Below, in pieces: positions 26,133 to 34,572 of a DNA stretch of 64,000 nucleotides. The notes under the pieces were generated by a model, which saw only the letters and a list, made by a program, of their open reading frames with translations, searched no databases and was not told where the DNA came from. Positions within the stretch are counted from its first letter, which is position 1, and every line of letters begins with the position of its first letter. Origin of the DNA: an uncultured Bacteroidales bacterium (GTDB lineage Bacteria > Bacteroidota > Bacteroidia > Bacteroidales > F082); contig CAMJQC010000007.1 of NCBI GenBank assembly GCA_946407975.1, positions 1 to 64,000 of the forward strand, in the 5' to 3' direction. The translations under genes were made by a program, and so were the position numbers.

Positions 26133-27518
26133 TTATCTTACCAGTTCGCCTTCGATGGATAACGGAGCGGCTTTTGTGACTTTGACATTGACGATTTGTC
26201 CGATGAGTTGCTTGTCATCGGAGGCAAAACGGATGACGATTTTGCCTTCGGTATGGCCGTTGAGGTAGCCGTTTTTGCGGTCATAGCCCTCCACCAGCAT
26301 CTTGACCGTGCTGCCAATGAGACCTGTGTTGTAAACGAGGCTGTGTTTCATCAGTTCATCGGTAAGGATGTGATAGCGCTCTCGCTTGACTTCTTTGGGC
26401 ACGTCGTCTTCCCATTGTGAGGCGACGGCACCGGGCCTGACACTGTATTGGGCAATGTAAGCCATATTGTACTTGAATTCCTCCATGGCTTTGCGCGTGT
26501 TCTCAAACTCTTCTTCGCTTTCTTTAGTGAAGCCGACAATGATGTCGGTGAAGATCGTCGCTGTGGGCAGTACACGCCTGATGGTCTGGATGATATGACG
26601 ATAGGTGGCCAGATCGTGGTGGCGATTCATGCGTTTCAGCATGTTGTCGTCGCCCGACTGGATGGGGATGTGGATCTGTTTGGCAAGGCAGTCGTATTGC
26701 GCCATGACCTCCATGATGTCGTCTTTCATATCACGAGGGTGAGGAGCAGTGTAATAGACCCAGAATTCCTTGCCTGAGGCCTTGCCGTATTCTCCTACAC
26801 GACGCAGCAGTTCGGCAAAATTGATTTCTTCGCCCTTCTTGTCCAAACCGTAGGAATTGACGTTTTGCCCGAGTAAAGTGATGCTTTTGTAGCCTTTGTT
26901 GACGAGGTCTTTCAGTTCGCCGAGTATCTCAGCTGAAGGACGCGACACCTCTCGTCCGCGGGTGTAGGGGACTGCACAGTAGGTGCAGAAGTTGTCGCAG
27001 CCGTTCTGGATGGGGATGAAGGCCTCGAATTCTGAGGTCAGGGTGGGTGTGATGGCCCAGAACTGACCCATGTTGGCCGAAGGATTGACGACATCGTGTT
27101 TGTTGAACAATGGCGCGACAGGCTTTACAACAGGTTGCATCTCGATTTCTTCTCCCATCTTCAGAGATGCCGGTGTGACAATGCCGTACTGACGGATCAT
27201 GTCGGGTAGTTTGGGCAGTTCGTTCATCGGGAAGACTAGGTCGAAGAGTTTTAGGAAACGTACGCGATCAGCTGGCAGGATGCAACCAGAGACAAAAGTG
27301 ATGCAGTTCTGCCGGTTTTTCATGCTGTTCCACTTCTCGATGCGACCATACACCTTGTCGATGCCTTTCTGACGTACCGAACAGGCCACGATGCCTAAGA
27401 TGGTGGCTTCGTTCTCGTTTTCAGTGGGGATGAAGCCCATCTGTTGCAAAACGGTACGCGTGCGTTCGGCGTCGCTTTGGTTCATCTGACATCCAAGAGG
27501 GAGGAGATAGTATTTCAT
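26133..27518 (-). CDS. miaB: tRNA i6A37 methylthiotransferase MiaB, atypical lineage
   Basis: A radical-SAM methylthiotransferase for i6A37 in tRNAs reading UNN codons. The 461 residues keep all catalytic Cys: LGCQMNQSD, VACSVRQKG and VSGCILP for the auxiliary cluster, and NGCDNFCTYC for the SAM cluster. YTRGREVSRP and a C-terminal TRAM domain follow. The start MKYYLLPLGCQMNQSDAERT and the SGCILPADRVRFLKLFD section look more like MiaB from Patescibacteria (CPR) than the usual Bacteroidota form (roughly YIETYGCQMN). That resemblance is from memory of family patterns. It begins almost on its promoter and is followed by mtaB. Confidence 0.88.
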   Translation of the reverse strand: MKYYLLPLGCQMNQSDAERTRTVLQQMGFIPTENENEATILGIVACSVRQKGIDKVYGRIEKWNSMKNRQNCITFVSGCILPADRVRFLKLFDLVFPMNELPKLPDMIRQYGIVTPASLKMGEEIEMQPVVKPVAPLFNKHDVVNPSANMGQFWAITPTLTSEFEAFIPIQNGCDNFCTYCAVPYTRGREVSRPSAEILGELKDLVNKGYKSITLLGQNVNSYGLDKKGEEINFAELLRRVGEYGKASGKEFWVYYTAPHPRDMKDDIMEVMAQYDCLAKQIHIPIQSGDDNMLKRMNRHHDLATYRHIIQTIRRVLPTATIFTDIIVGFTKESEEEFENTRKAMEEFKYNMAYIAQYSVRPGAVASQWEDDVPKEVKRERYHILTDELMKHSLVYNTGLIGSTVKMLVEGYDRKNGYLNGHTEGKIVIRFASDDKQLIGQIVNVKVTKAAPLSIEGELVR

Positions 27519-27523
27519 GGCTG

Positions 27524-27531
27524 CAAAATTA
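27524..27531 (-). promoter_or_regulatory. Promoter -7 element of miaB-mtaB
   Basis: The minus strand reads TAATTTTG, exact match, ending six bases before the miaB ATG; the transcript would be leaderless or nearly so. Confidence 0.55.
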
Positions 27532-27557
27532 CGTATAAAGTTTGAGTCTCTGGCGTT

Positions 27558-28514
27558 TTACCCAAATACGAGGTTGAAGATGTCGTTAAGGACTGGGTCA
27601 TCGCTGACCGGATGACGCTGTGTGGAGCAGCCCCTCAAAAGGCCTTCAGCCTTGCGGATGATTTCCGTGTCGAGACTGTCGGAAGCAATAACGGCTTCTG
27701 TGATTTTCTGCTCTTTTTCGTCAATTTTCAGGTCGATGGCGACGCTGCCCCAAGGGAATTGGGCTTTTTTATAGGTTTTGAAGTGATCCCATTTTGCGAA
27801 GAGAAAATCATAGGAACCGATTCTTTCGCAAGTGTCTTGCACTTCTTTCGTCTGGGCAATGTCGTTGAAGTTGATAAGCTCGGATTTGCCGCCGTAGACT
27901 TTTTCAAAGGCTTTGATTAAAGGCTGCTTGATGCTTTCGGAGTCCATCTCGACCAGTTCGGAGAGGTTGACCACACGACTGGCAACGGATTTGACACCGT
28001 GTTTTTGCAACTTGGCCTTGTCGACGGTAAGGTAGCGTTGCATCATCTCTCCATCTGTTTTGATGAGGATGGTGCCATGGTGCAAGTTGTTGATTCGCCC
28101 ACTGTAAAAGGCATTGCCCGAGAACTTCCTCCCTTGACAGGTAAGGTCGTTGCGACCGGAGATTTCGGTTTCAAGGCCATAAGTGTGTAATGCCTCTTGG
28201 ATGACGGACAGCTGTTTTCTCACATCGTAGTTTTTCTTGTCGGCGATGAAAGAGAAGTTGATGTTGCCCAAATCATGATAGACGGCTCCGCCTCCAGTGC
28301 CGCGGCGCATCAGGTAACCGCCTTCATCAAGCAACAACTTGACATTGCACTCGGAATAAGGATTCTGGTTGTAGCCGATTACCACGGTCTGCTGGTTTTT
28401 CCACAGGTACATCGTTACCCCACCCTCTTCTTGATGTTCAGTGAGGTATTGTTCGACTGATCGGTTAAGGAAAGGGCCGTATTGCGGACTGATGATGACT
28501 TGCAGTTTAAGCAT
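27558..28514 (-). CDS. lplA: Lipoate-protein ligase
   Basis: Attaches free lipoate to lipoyl domains of 2-oxoacid dehydrogenases and the glycine cleavage H protein. The 318 residues from ATG 28514 begin MLKLQVIISPQYGPFLNRSV. They show the lipoate-AMP loop RRGTGGGAVYHDLGNINFSF and the catalytic lysine region CQGRKFSGNAF, with the accessory C-terminal domain. The ORF-track start at 28676 runs through the tRNA gene and is wrong. No promoter is visible between the tRNA terminator and this start, so expression may rely on read-through. Confidence 0.93.
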   Translation of the reverse strand: MLKLQVIISPQYGPFLNRSVEQYLTEHQEEGGVTMYLWKNQQTVVIGYNQNPYSECNVKLLLDEGGYLMRRGTGGGAVYHDLGNINFSFIADKKNYDVRKQLSVIQEALHTYGLETEISGRNDLTCQGRKFSGNAFYSGRINNLHHGTILIKTDGEMMQRYLTVDKAKLQKHGVKSVASRVVNLSELVEMDSESIKQPLIKAFEKVYGGKSELINFNDIAQTKEVQDTCERIGSYDFLFAKWDHFKTYKKAQFPWGSVAIDLKIDEKEQKITEAVIASDSLDTEIIRKAEGLLRGCSTQRHPVSDDPVLNDIFNLVFG

Positions 28515-28535
28515 GGCGTTTGTATTGAAATGAAA

Positions 28536-28558
28536 AAAGCCCGCTTTCGGCGGGCTTT
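28536..28558 (-). terminator. Terminator of the tRNA-Glu transcript
   Basis: AAAGCCCGC and GCGGGCTTT pair around TTTCG, followed on the minus strand by TTT. It starts one base after the tRNA 3' end and lies 21 bases before lplA. Confidence 0.85.
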
Positions 28559-28559
28559 G

Positions 28560-28633
28560 TAGTCTCTCCGGGATTTGAACCCGAGTTACCAGGATGAAAA
28601 CCTGACGTCCTGACCAGACTAGACGAAGAGACC
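28560..28633 (-). tRNA. tRNA-Glu (anticodon TTC)
   Basis: The minus strand folds into a full cloverleaf of 74 bases. The acceptor is GGTCTCT with AGAGACT, and the D arm is of TCTAGTCTGGTCAGGA type. The anticodon stem TCAGG/CCTGG encloses loop TTTTCAT (anticodon TTC), and the T arm is TCGGG-TTCAAAT-CCCGG. The discriminator is A and CCA is not encoded. It has its own promoter and terminator. Confidence 0.95.
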
Positions 28634-28655
28634 ACTTCGTGTCATTTTGACGGTG

Positions 28656-28689
28656 CAAAAATAGATAAAAAAACAATACCTACGACAAA
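28656..28689 (-). promoter_or_regulatory. Promoter of tRNA-Glu
   Basis: The minus strand reads TTTG, a 22-base spacer and TATTTTTG (28656-28663), 22 bases before the tRNA 5' end. This is one of the best matches to the two-part Bacteroidota promoter in the window. Confidence 0.65.
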
Positions 28690-28750
28690 AGAGTCAAAAA
28701 AAATAATGAATTATTTGTAAGAATATAGTTTATAGGTAATTAGATGCGCA

Positions 28751-29587
28751 TCATTCAAAGGTAAATGACACTTGAAACATTTTGTTTCGCAGTTGATCGA
28801 TGGGTTTGGTATAGCCGAAGGCATCTCCTTTGACGATATTAAGTATTCCGTAACTCATTTTCACTTCAACGCCGAATTTAAACCATTGGTTGTACACATC
28901 GAATCCTGCACCAATTTCAGCAGCACAGTCAAAGCGGCGGGTCACAAGATTGTTGATGATGCTGATAGGTTCTCCATCTGGCCCCATGATATCTATTTTG
29001 TTGCTTTTTTGTGAAGCCAAGTCAAGTTTGGGATTGACACCGCTGATGAGGTAGGCACCTACATTGTTCAGCCGTTTTGACCGGTACTTGATGTGTAAAG
29101 GAAATTCAGCGAAGGTTGAAAAAATGTCTTTTTTGAAAGGTTCTTGTACGACAGAAGGATGGCCGATTTCGTCATTGATTTTTTCCACGGCCGTGTAATA
29201 GTCCATGCTTCTTTCTCCGAAACTAAGCGTGGGCGAGAATCGTAAATCGAAGTATCTGCCCAAACGTTTGCTGCCAATTATTCCGACACAAAAGCCAGGA
29301 CTCTGCCGAGTTTCAAGATTGATAACATATATGCTTCTAACATCGGTTGGTGATAGTTCAAAATTGTTATTCGGGAAATCTTCTAGCTGAAGCGGCTGGT
29401 TTTGATAGTTTTCTACCGTTTTGATGGTGTACGACATCGTGTTAAAGGCGATCAGAAAACCAAAATGATAAGGCTCTTGGTCGAATTTTGGCAGATAAAT
29501 GAGAGCCCTTCGCTGCGCCTGTATGGAAGTTGCGGAGCCCAAGGCAATGAAGAAGGTGAGGATTAGAAATAAGACTTTCTGTTTCAC
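28751..29587 (-). CDS. porT: Type IX secretion protein PorT
   Basis: An outer-membrane beta-barrel family protein required for type IX secretion and, in gliders, motility. The 278 residues have a signal peptide (cleavage after SIQAQ), then FDQEPYHFGFLIAFNTMSY, typical of PorT, and RSPTLSFGER-like strands (here RFSPTLSFGERSMDYY). The barrel ends MFQVSFTFE. Its position directly downstream of ubiE is the usual Bacteroidota arrangement and supports the call. The only start that gives the signal peptide is GTG at 29587. It fits with the T9SS-tailed protein at 15.5 kb. Confidence 0.87.
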   Translation of the reverse strand: MKQKVLFLILTFFIALGSATSIQAQRRALIYLPKFDQEPYHFGFLIAFNTMSYTIKTVENYQNQPLQLEDFPNNNFELSPTDVRSIYVINLETRQSPGFCVGIIGSKRLGRYFDLRFSPTLSFGERSMDYYTAVEKINDEIGHPSVVQEPFKKDIFSTFAEFPLHIKYRSKRLNNVGAYLISGVNPKLDLASQKSNKIDIMGPDGEPISIINNLVTRRFDCAAEIGAGFDVYNQWFKFGVEVKMSYGILNIVKGDAFGYTKPIDQLRNKMFQVSFTFE

Positions 29588-29647
29588 TTTTCGGGTGTTT
29601 TACTTTCGATAAACGGACTCTTTATGTTTTTATTGCAATAGATGCGG

Positions 29648-29655
29648 CAAAAGTA
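29648..29655 (-). promoter_or_regulatory. Promoter -7 element of porT
   Basis: The minus strand reads TACTTTTG in the 108-base ubiE-porT gap, suggesting porT can be transcribed separately from ubiE. Confidence 0.55.
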
Positions 29656-29695
29656 ATAAAAAAGAGCGATGTCGCCTTGTTGTATCTGATAATTG

Positions 29696-30409
29696 TCAAT
29701 TGTTGTCACGACCATCGGCGACATGTGCTGAATATAGTTGAGCTATGCCGCCAGAGAGCTGTTGCCTTATGCAGTTTTTGAAGCCGTATTGCAAAAGTTT
29801 TTGCTCAAAGGCTTCAGGGTTCGGAAAGCTGTCAACAGACCGAGGCAGGTACTGATATGCGTTTTTACTTTTTGAGATGAGTTTGCCGAGTCGTGGTAAT
29901 ATTCTATGAAAGTAAAATAGGTATAGAGTTTTTATGGGTTGTTTTTTGGGTAGGGAGAATTCTAGGATTACGGCCTTTGCACCTGGTTTTAGGACACGTC
30001 GCATTTCATAAAGACTTTTTTCCATGTTTTCGAAATTTCTGACCCCAAATGCAACGGTCAAGGCATCGAAACTGCCATTGTTGAACGGTAGCTTTTGTGC
30101 ATCTCCTTGTAGTAGTGATATCCTGTTTTCAAGCCGTTTTTTTTGTATTTTTTTTCTTCCTAGCTCGAGCATCTTTTCAGATAAATCAATTCCGGTAATG
30201 TGAGCATGAGGATAGTGCTTGGCGAGAAGTATGGCTAAATCGCCCGTACCCGTCGCAAGGTCTAAAACGTTTGCCGGATTACATTTGAGACAGTGAACGG
30301 CTTTTCGTCGCCATGTGCTGTCAATATTGAAAGAAAGAAGGTGGTTTAGGAGATCGTAATGCGTTGCGATGCCATCAAACATCGCTGCAATGTGACTTTT
30401 ATCAGTCAT
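29696..30409 (-). CDS. ubiE: Demethylmenaquinone methyltransferase
   Basis: A class I SAM-dependent methyltransferase making menaquinone from demethylmenaquinone (MenG/UbiE). The 237 residues show MFDGIATHYDLLNHLLSF, the SAM motif VLDLATGTGDLA, IDLSEKMLE, and GDAQKLPFNNGSFDALTVAF, then VRNFENMEKSL, all canonical. It overlaps the heptose kinase gene by eight bases. In this phylum it should act on menaquinone only; ubiquinone is not expected. Confidence 0.93.
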   Translation of the reverse strand: MTDKSHIAAMFDGIATHYDLLNHLLSFNIDSTWRRKAVHCLKCNPANVLDLATGTGDLAILLAKHYPHAHITGIDLSEKMLELGRKKIQKKRLENRISLLQGDAQKLPFNNGSFDALTVAFGVRNFENMEKSLYEMRRVLKPGAKAVILEFSLPKKQPIKTLYLFYFHRILPRLGKLISKSKNAYQYLPRSVDSFPNPEAFEQKLLQYGFKNCIRQQLSGGIAQLYSAHVADGRDNN

Positions 30410-31418
30410 GGCGGTCGCACAGTTCTTTTGCTTCTTTAAGGAGTCGTTGCTTGTCGATGGGGCCTACGCCAATTTGTTCGCAAACGAGACCACCAGCGAG
30501 GTTCGATAGGAATGCCGTATCGTAGGCAGACTGCTCGGCAACGGTGCAAAGGGCGGCTACGCTGAGTACTGTATCGCCTGCTCCCGACACGTCTTTGATA
30601 TCGCGTGGGAAGGCGGCGAGGTGATGGCTTTCGATAGCGTCGCTGTCTTTTCGGCAAATGATGACGCCTTGGCCTGATAAGGTGACCATTACGGTGTCGC
30701 AATTGAGCAGTGCTCTAAGTTTTATGGCTGCTTCACGGTATTCTGCGATGTCAGTGGCGTCGTTGCATAAGCCTTCTCGTAACTCTTTGGCATTGGGCTT
30801 GAATAAACTGGCGCCTTGGTAAGCAAGAAAATTATCTTTTTTAGGATCAACAACTACAGGCAGACTGCTTTGCTTGGCGATGGCCATGATGGCTCCGATA
30901 ACGGATGGCGAAAGTACTCCTTTATTGTAGTCTTGAAGGACGATGCAGTGAACAGCTTTTTGTTCTAACAGTTTTTGTAAATTGACCAGCAAGGCTTCTG
31001 CTTCATCCGAATAAAGATCTACAGTGTCTTCTTCGTCAATTCTTAGTCTTTGTTTTCCGTCAACTATCACCCTTTCTTTGAGGGTGGTACTACGTTGGGC
31101 GCTTTTTACAATGCCTTTGACATTAAGGCTGTAGCGCCGTAGCAGTTGCATGAATTTCTCGCCTTTTTGGTCGTCGCCGATGACGGAACAAAGAATAGGC
31201 TCTGCGCCAAGAGATTTGAGATTGAGTGCTACATTGGCAGCGCCTCCGAGACGGTTGTAGCGTTTTTTGACATTGACGACAGGAACAGGCGCTTCAGGTG
31301 ACATTCGCTCAATGACTCCTTCGGTATAAGCGTCAATCATCACGTCACCAACGACGAGGATGCGCATTTTTTCGAATGAAGCAAAGAGTTTTTCAAGCTG
31401 TTCCGAAGTCATTTCCAT
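30402..31418 (-). CDS. hldA: D-glycero-beta-D-manno-heptose-7-phosphate kinase (RfaE domain I)
   Basis: A PfkB-family sugar kinase that phosphorylates heptose 7-phosphate at C1 for the ADP-heptose branch of LPS synthesis. The 338 residues carry RLGGAANVALNLKSLG, the substrate-lid region and the catalytic DVSGAGDTVLS. There is no C-terminal adenylyltransferase domain, so it is the split HldA rather than fused HldE type. Both ATG 31418 and 31412 are possible. The gene starts 13 bases after the terminator of the upstream aminotransferase, with no separate promoter visible. Confidence 0.85.
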   Translation of the reverse strand: MEMTSEQLEKLFASFEKMRILVVGDVMIDAYTEGVIERMSPEAPVPVVNVKKRYNRLGGAANVALNLKSLGAEPILCSVIGDDQKGEKFMQLLRRYSLNVKGIVKSAQRSTTLKERVIVDGKQRLRIDEEDTVDLYSDEAEALLVNLQKLLEQKAVHCIVLQDYNKGVLSPSVIGAIMAIAKQSSLPVVVDPKKDNFLAYQGASLFKPNAKELREGLCNDATDIAEYREAAIKLRALLNCDTVMVTLSGQGVIICRKDSDAIESHHLAAFPRDIKDVSGAGDTVLSVAALCTVAEQSAYDTAFLSNLAGGLVCEQIGVGPIDKQRLLKEAKELCDRHD

Positions 31419-31431
31419 GTCGTGATATAAA

Positions 31432-31459
31432 AAGGTCTGCCGTTGAAACGGCAGACCTT
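31432..31459 (-). terminator. Terminator of the aspartate aminotransferase gene
   Basis: AAGGTCTGCCGTT pairs perfectly with AACGGCAGACCTT around two bases, followed on the minus strand by TTTTTATA. It separates aspC from hldA by only 13 bases. Confidence 0.88.
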
Positions 31460-31467
31460 ATTGATGA

Positions 31468-32676
31468 TTAATGTAGTTTGGTCAAAGCGGTTTTGATTCT
31501 CTTGACGGCCTCGATGAGTTTGTCTTCGGAAGTGGCATAGGAGAGGCGGATGCAGTCGTCGTTGCCGAAAGCATTGCCGGCGACACAGGCAACATGGGCG
31601 TTGTAGAGCAGCCACATGCAGAGGTCATCGCTGCCTTTGATGGTGGTCTCGCCATCGGTCTTGCCATAGTAAGATTTCACTTCGGGAAAGACGTAAAAAG
31701 CGCCAGCAGGATTGTTGCACTTCACGCCGGGAATTTCGTTCAAAAGCTTGACGAAAGTGTCACGACGGTGGCGGAAAGCTGCCAGCATGGCCTGGATTTC
31801 TTTCGAGTTTTCGGGACTGAGTTCAATGGCTTTGGCTGCTGCGGCTTGTGCGATGGTGCAGATGCCGGAGGTGATTTGGCCTTGAATCTTGTTGGTGGCT
31901 TTCACAATAGGTTGTGGTGCAGCGATATAACCGATGCGCCAACCCGTCATGGCATACCCTTTAGCGACGCCATTGACAAGGACAAGGCGGTCTTTTAAGA
32001 ATTCAAACTGCCCCATGCTCTCGTGTTTCTGTTCATATTGGATGAACTCATAGATTTCATCAGAGATGATGATGATGTTAGGGTATTTCTTCAAAACTTC
32101 TGCAATAGCGGTAAGTTCAGCCTTGGTGAAGACGCTGCCACTTGGGTTGCAAGGCGTGTTGATGAGGAACGCCTTGGTCTTGCGTGTAATGGCGGCCTCA
32201 AGTTGCTCAGCGGTAATCTTAAAATCGTGCGTGATGTCGCTCTTCACAATGACGGGTATGCCGCCCGCCAGTTTCACCATCTCAGGATAAGAGACCCAAA
32301 ATGGGGCAGGGATGATCACCTCGTCACCATCGTTGAGGATGGCCAGAAGCACGTTGTTAATGGCTTGCTTGGCTCCGTTGGAGATGAGGATGTCAGTTTC
32401 CTTGTAGTCAAGGCCGTTGTCGCGTTTCAGCTTGACAGCGACGGCTTTGCGAAGAGCAGGCGTGCCAGGGACAGGCGGATAATGCGTGTCGTTATTGTTG
32501 ATGGCTTCGATGCCGGCTTGCTTTGCCGATTCAGGTGTATTGAAGTCGGGTTCGCCGATACTAAGGCTGATGACGTCGACGCCTTGGGCTTTCAATTCAC
32601 GGCTTTTGTTGGTCATGGCCAAGGTGGCTGATTCGGCCATGTTTAAGACTCTGTCTGATAAAATGATATCGCTCAT
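31468..32676 (-). CDS. aspC: Class I aspartate aminotransferase
   Basis: A PLP-dependent cytosolic aminotransferase interconverting aspartate and oxaloacetate with glutamate/2-oxoglutarate. The 402 residues have SIGEPDFNTPESAKQAG, HYPPVPGTPALRKAV, INTPCNPSGSVF, SDEIYEF, and the PLP lysine in VAKGYAMTGWRIGY (usually SKTFAMTGWR in this subfamily). This is aminotransferase subgroup Ib, so other small amino or oxo acids are possible. It has its own promoter (TATCTTTG) and terminator. Confidence 0.88.
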   Translation of the reverse strand: MSDIILSDRVLNMAESATLAMTNKSRELKAQGVDVISLSIGEPDFNTPESAKQAGIEAINNNDTHYPPVPGTPALRKAVAVKLKRDNGLDYKETDILISNGAKQAINNVLLAILNDGDEVIIPAPFWVSYPEMVKLAGGIPVIVKSDITHDFKITAEQLEAAITRKTKAFLINTPCNPSGSVFTKAELTAIAEVLKKYPNIIIISDEIYEFIQYEQKHESMGQFEFLKDRLVLVNGVAKGYAMTGWRIGYIAAPQPIVKATNKIQGQITSGICTIAQAAAAKAIELSPENSKEIQAMLAAFRHRRDTFVKLLNEIPGVKCNNPAGAFYVFPEVKSYYGKTDGETTIKGSDDLCMWLLYNAHVACVAGNAFGNDDCIRLSYATSEDKLIEAVKRIKTALTKLH

Positions 32677-32719
32677 AATACGTTAATATGTATTTGTTAC
32701 AAATGCTTTGAAAGAATGG

Positions 32720-32752
32720 CAAAGATAGGCAATTTACCGATAGGAAGTCAAG
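32720..32752 (-). promoter_or_regulatory. Promoter of aspC
   Basis: The minus strand reads CTTG, a 21-base spacer and TATCTTTG (32720-32727), 43 bases upstream of the start. Confidence 0.62.
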
Positions 32753-32765
32753 GTTTTGTCGAAAT

Positions 32766-32796
32766 TTTGATTCCTTAAGGAAAAGCAGTATTTTTG
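32766..32796 (+). promoter_or_regulatory. Promoter of the DUF7935-like gene and lpxD
   Basis: TTTG (32766-32769), a 19-base spacer and TATTTTTG (32789-32796): a full match to both elements of the Bacteroidota consensus. Confidence 0.7.
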
Positions 32797-32813
32797 CCTC
32801 AAATTTTTATGCA

Positions 32814-33329
32814 ATGAATACATTGTTGATCGTATTGGTGGCTTCTGTCCTTGTCTTGATGCTTCTAGCAGTCCTGATTCTACTGAGACTATACAGAGTT
32901 AAAGAGTTGGAGTTGCATCGAAACGGCAGTTCTGAACTCAAGGTGGCTGCGTTGAAAATCATAATGCCATTAAAGGTGCAGGCATACGAGCGTTTCCTGC
33001 TTTTTCTGGAGCGTTCTCAATTGCCAGTTTTAGTGAAAAGAATCTATGTTCCCGGAATGGAAAAAGGTGTTTTTCATCTTGAGTTGCTGCAAAACATCCG
33101 GGAAGAGTTTGAACATAATTTAGCGCAACAGTTGTATGTTTCGAATACCACTTGGAATGCGGTGAAAAACGCCAAGGAGGAGTTGATGGAACAAATCAAC
33201 AGCACTTTTGAACAATTGAAAGATGAGGATGATACGGCTATTTTAGCCCAGACCTTGGTCGCCTTGCCCAATCCGGCAGTCGAACAGGCAGCGCAAATCC
33301 TGAAAAACGATTTTGAACGCTTATTGTAA
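32814..33329 (+). CDS. Single-pass membrane protein, DUF7935-like
   Basis: A 171-residue protein with one N-terminal transmembrane helix (residues 2-27, LIVLVASVLVLMLLAVLILL) and a cytosolic helical domain. The stretch MPLKVQAYERFLLFLERSQ fits a Bacteroidota family I recall as DUF7935; the number is from memory. Function is unknown. It is followed after 52 bases by lpxD and probably shares its transcript, so a role in envelope biogenesis is possible but unproven. Confidence 0.7.
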   Translation: MNTLLIVLVASVLVLMLLAVLILLRLYRVKELELHRNGSSELKVAALKIIMPLKVQAYERFLLFLERSQLPVLVKRIYVPGMEKGVFHLELLQNIREEFEHNLAQQLYVSNTTWNAVKNAKEELMEQINSTFEQLKDEDDTAILAQTLVALPNPAVEQAAQILKNDFERLL

Positions 33330-33380
33330 GCAATAATGTGCTTTTGACATCGTTTGCATAGTATAAACAATTAAATTGAA

Positions 33381-34424
33381 ATGAAATTTTTAGCTTCTCA
33401 AATTGCTGATTTACTGGGTGGTAAAATCGAAGGTAATCCTAATGCCGAAGTGTACAATGTGGCTAAGATTGAAGAAGGCGCACCAGGTATGCTGAGCTTC
33501 CTCGCTAACCCCAAATATACACATTATATCTATGAGACACGTTCTTCTGTCGTTCTTGTGAACGATAGTTTTGAAGCTAAGGCGCCTATCTCGGCTACTC
33601 TGATTCGTGTTCCTGATGCCTATGCATCATTTGCCAGACTGTTAGGTATTTACGATCAGATGTCACAAGACAAGAAAGGTGTTTCATCATTGGCTTTTGT
33701 GTCGGATTCAGCTCAATATGAAGACAACATTTATATCGGTGCTTTTGCTTTTATTGGCGAAAACGTCAAGATTGGCAATAATGTGAAAATATACCCTCAG
33801 GTTTATGTTGGCGATAATTCTGTTATTGGCGAAGGCACAACGCTATATCCAGGTGTCAAATTGTATCGCAACACGCTGATCGGGAAACGTTGTGTTCTTC
33901 ATGCCGGCGTTGTCATCGGTGGCGATGGGTTTGGCTTTGCACCTCAATCAGATGGGCATTATGAAAAGATTCCACAGGTAGGTCAGGTGATCATTGACGA
34001 CGATGTGGAAATTGGAGCCAATACTACGGTGGACCGCGCAACGATGGGAGCCACTCATATTCATAAAGGTGTGAAACTCGACAATCTCGTTATGGTGGCG
34101 CACAATGTTGAAATAGGTGAGAACACAGCTATGGCAGCCATGTCGGGTGTGAGTGGTTCTACGCATATAGGGAGGAATTGTGTCGTGGGCGGACAGGTCG
34201 GTTTTGCTGGCCATCTGCATATTGCCGACGGTTCTAAATTCGGAGCTCAATCTGGTATTCTGGGCAATATCAAAACGCCAGAAGGCTCGTTCATGGGATC
34301 TCCTACCATGCCATTGCAACAGTATTTGCGTACTTCTGCACATCTGAGACATCTCGATGAACTGGTTGAACAAGTTGAATTGTTAAAAAAACAAGTTGAA
34401 GACTTAAAAAAAGAAAAACGGTAA
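33381..34424 (+). CDS. lpxD: UDP-3-O-acylglucosamine N-acyltransferase LpxD
   Basis: Adds the second acyl chain (N-linked) to UDP-3-O-acyl-GlcN in lipid A synthesis, using acyl-ACP. The 347 residues show the N-terminal uridine-binding domain ([29 protein letters not shown]) and a left-handed beta-helix of hexapeptide repeats. The repeats include [13 protein letters not shown] and the catalytic His in [14 protein letters not shown]. The C-terminal helix ([19 protein letters not shown]) is coiled coil. First of lpxD-lpxC-lpxA, though lpxC and lpxA have their own promoters. Confidence 0.94.
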   Translation: MKFLASQIADLLGGKIEGNPNAEVYNVAKIEEGAPGMLSFLANPKYTHYIYETRSSVVLVNDSFEAKAPISATLIRVPDAYASFARLLGIYDQMSQDKKGVSSLAFVSDSAQYEDNIYIGAFAFIGENVKIGNNVKIYPQVYVGDNSVIGEGTTLYPGVKLYRNTLIGKRCVLHAGVVIGGDGFGFAPQSDGHYEKIPQVGQVIIDDDVEIGANTTVDRATMGATHIHKGVKLDNLVMVAHNVEIGENTAMAAMSGVSGSTHIGRNCVVGGQVGFAGHLHIADGSKFGAQSGILGNIKTPEGSFMGSPTMPLQQYLRTSAHLRHLDELVEQVELLKKQVEDLKKEKR

Positions 34425-34499
34425 GCGACTGTTTTTGTCTGCTTTAAGTCGTTCTTTTGCTTTTTTCGGGGGTGTCTTGTCTCCTTCCTATGGAACTTT

Positions 34500-34533
34500 T
34501 TTGCAGGGACAAAGGTTTTTTTCGTTATCTTTG
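34500..34533 (+). promoter_or_regulatory. Promoter of lpxC
   Basis: TTTG (34500-34503), a 22-base spacer and TATCTTTG (34526-34533). A leader of about 38 bases runs to ATG 34573. Confidence 0.62.
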
Positions 34534-34572
34534 CCCGTTTTTCTCGGACCAGTTGTCCGAAATTGATTGTTT

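Noticed and set aside
28515-28676. Longer lplA start from the ORF track
   Set aside because: Would translate through the tRNA-Glu gene and its terminator.
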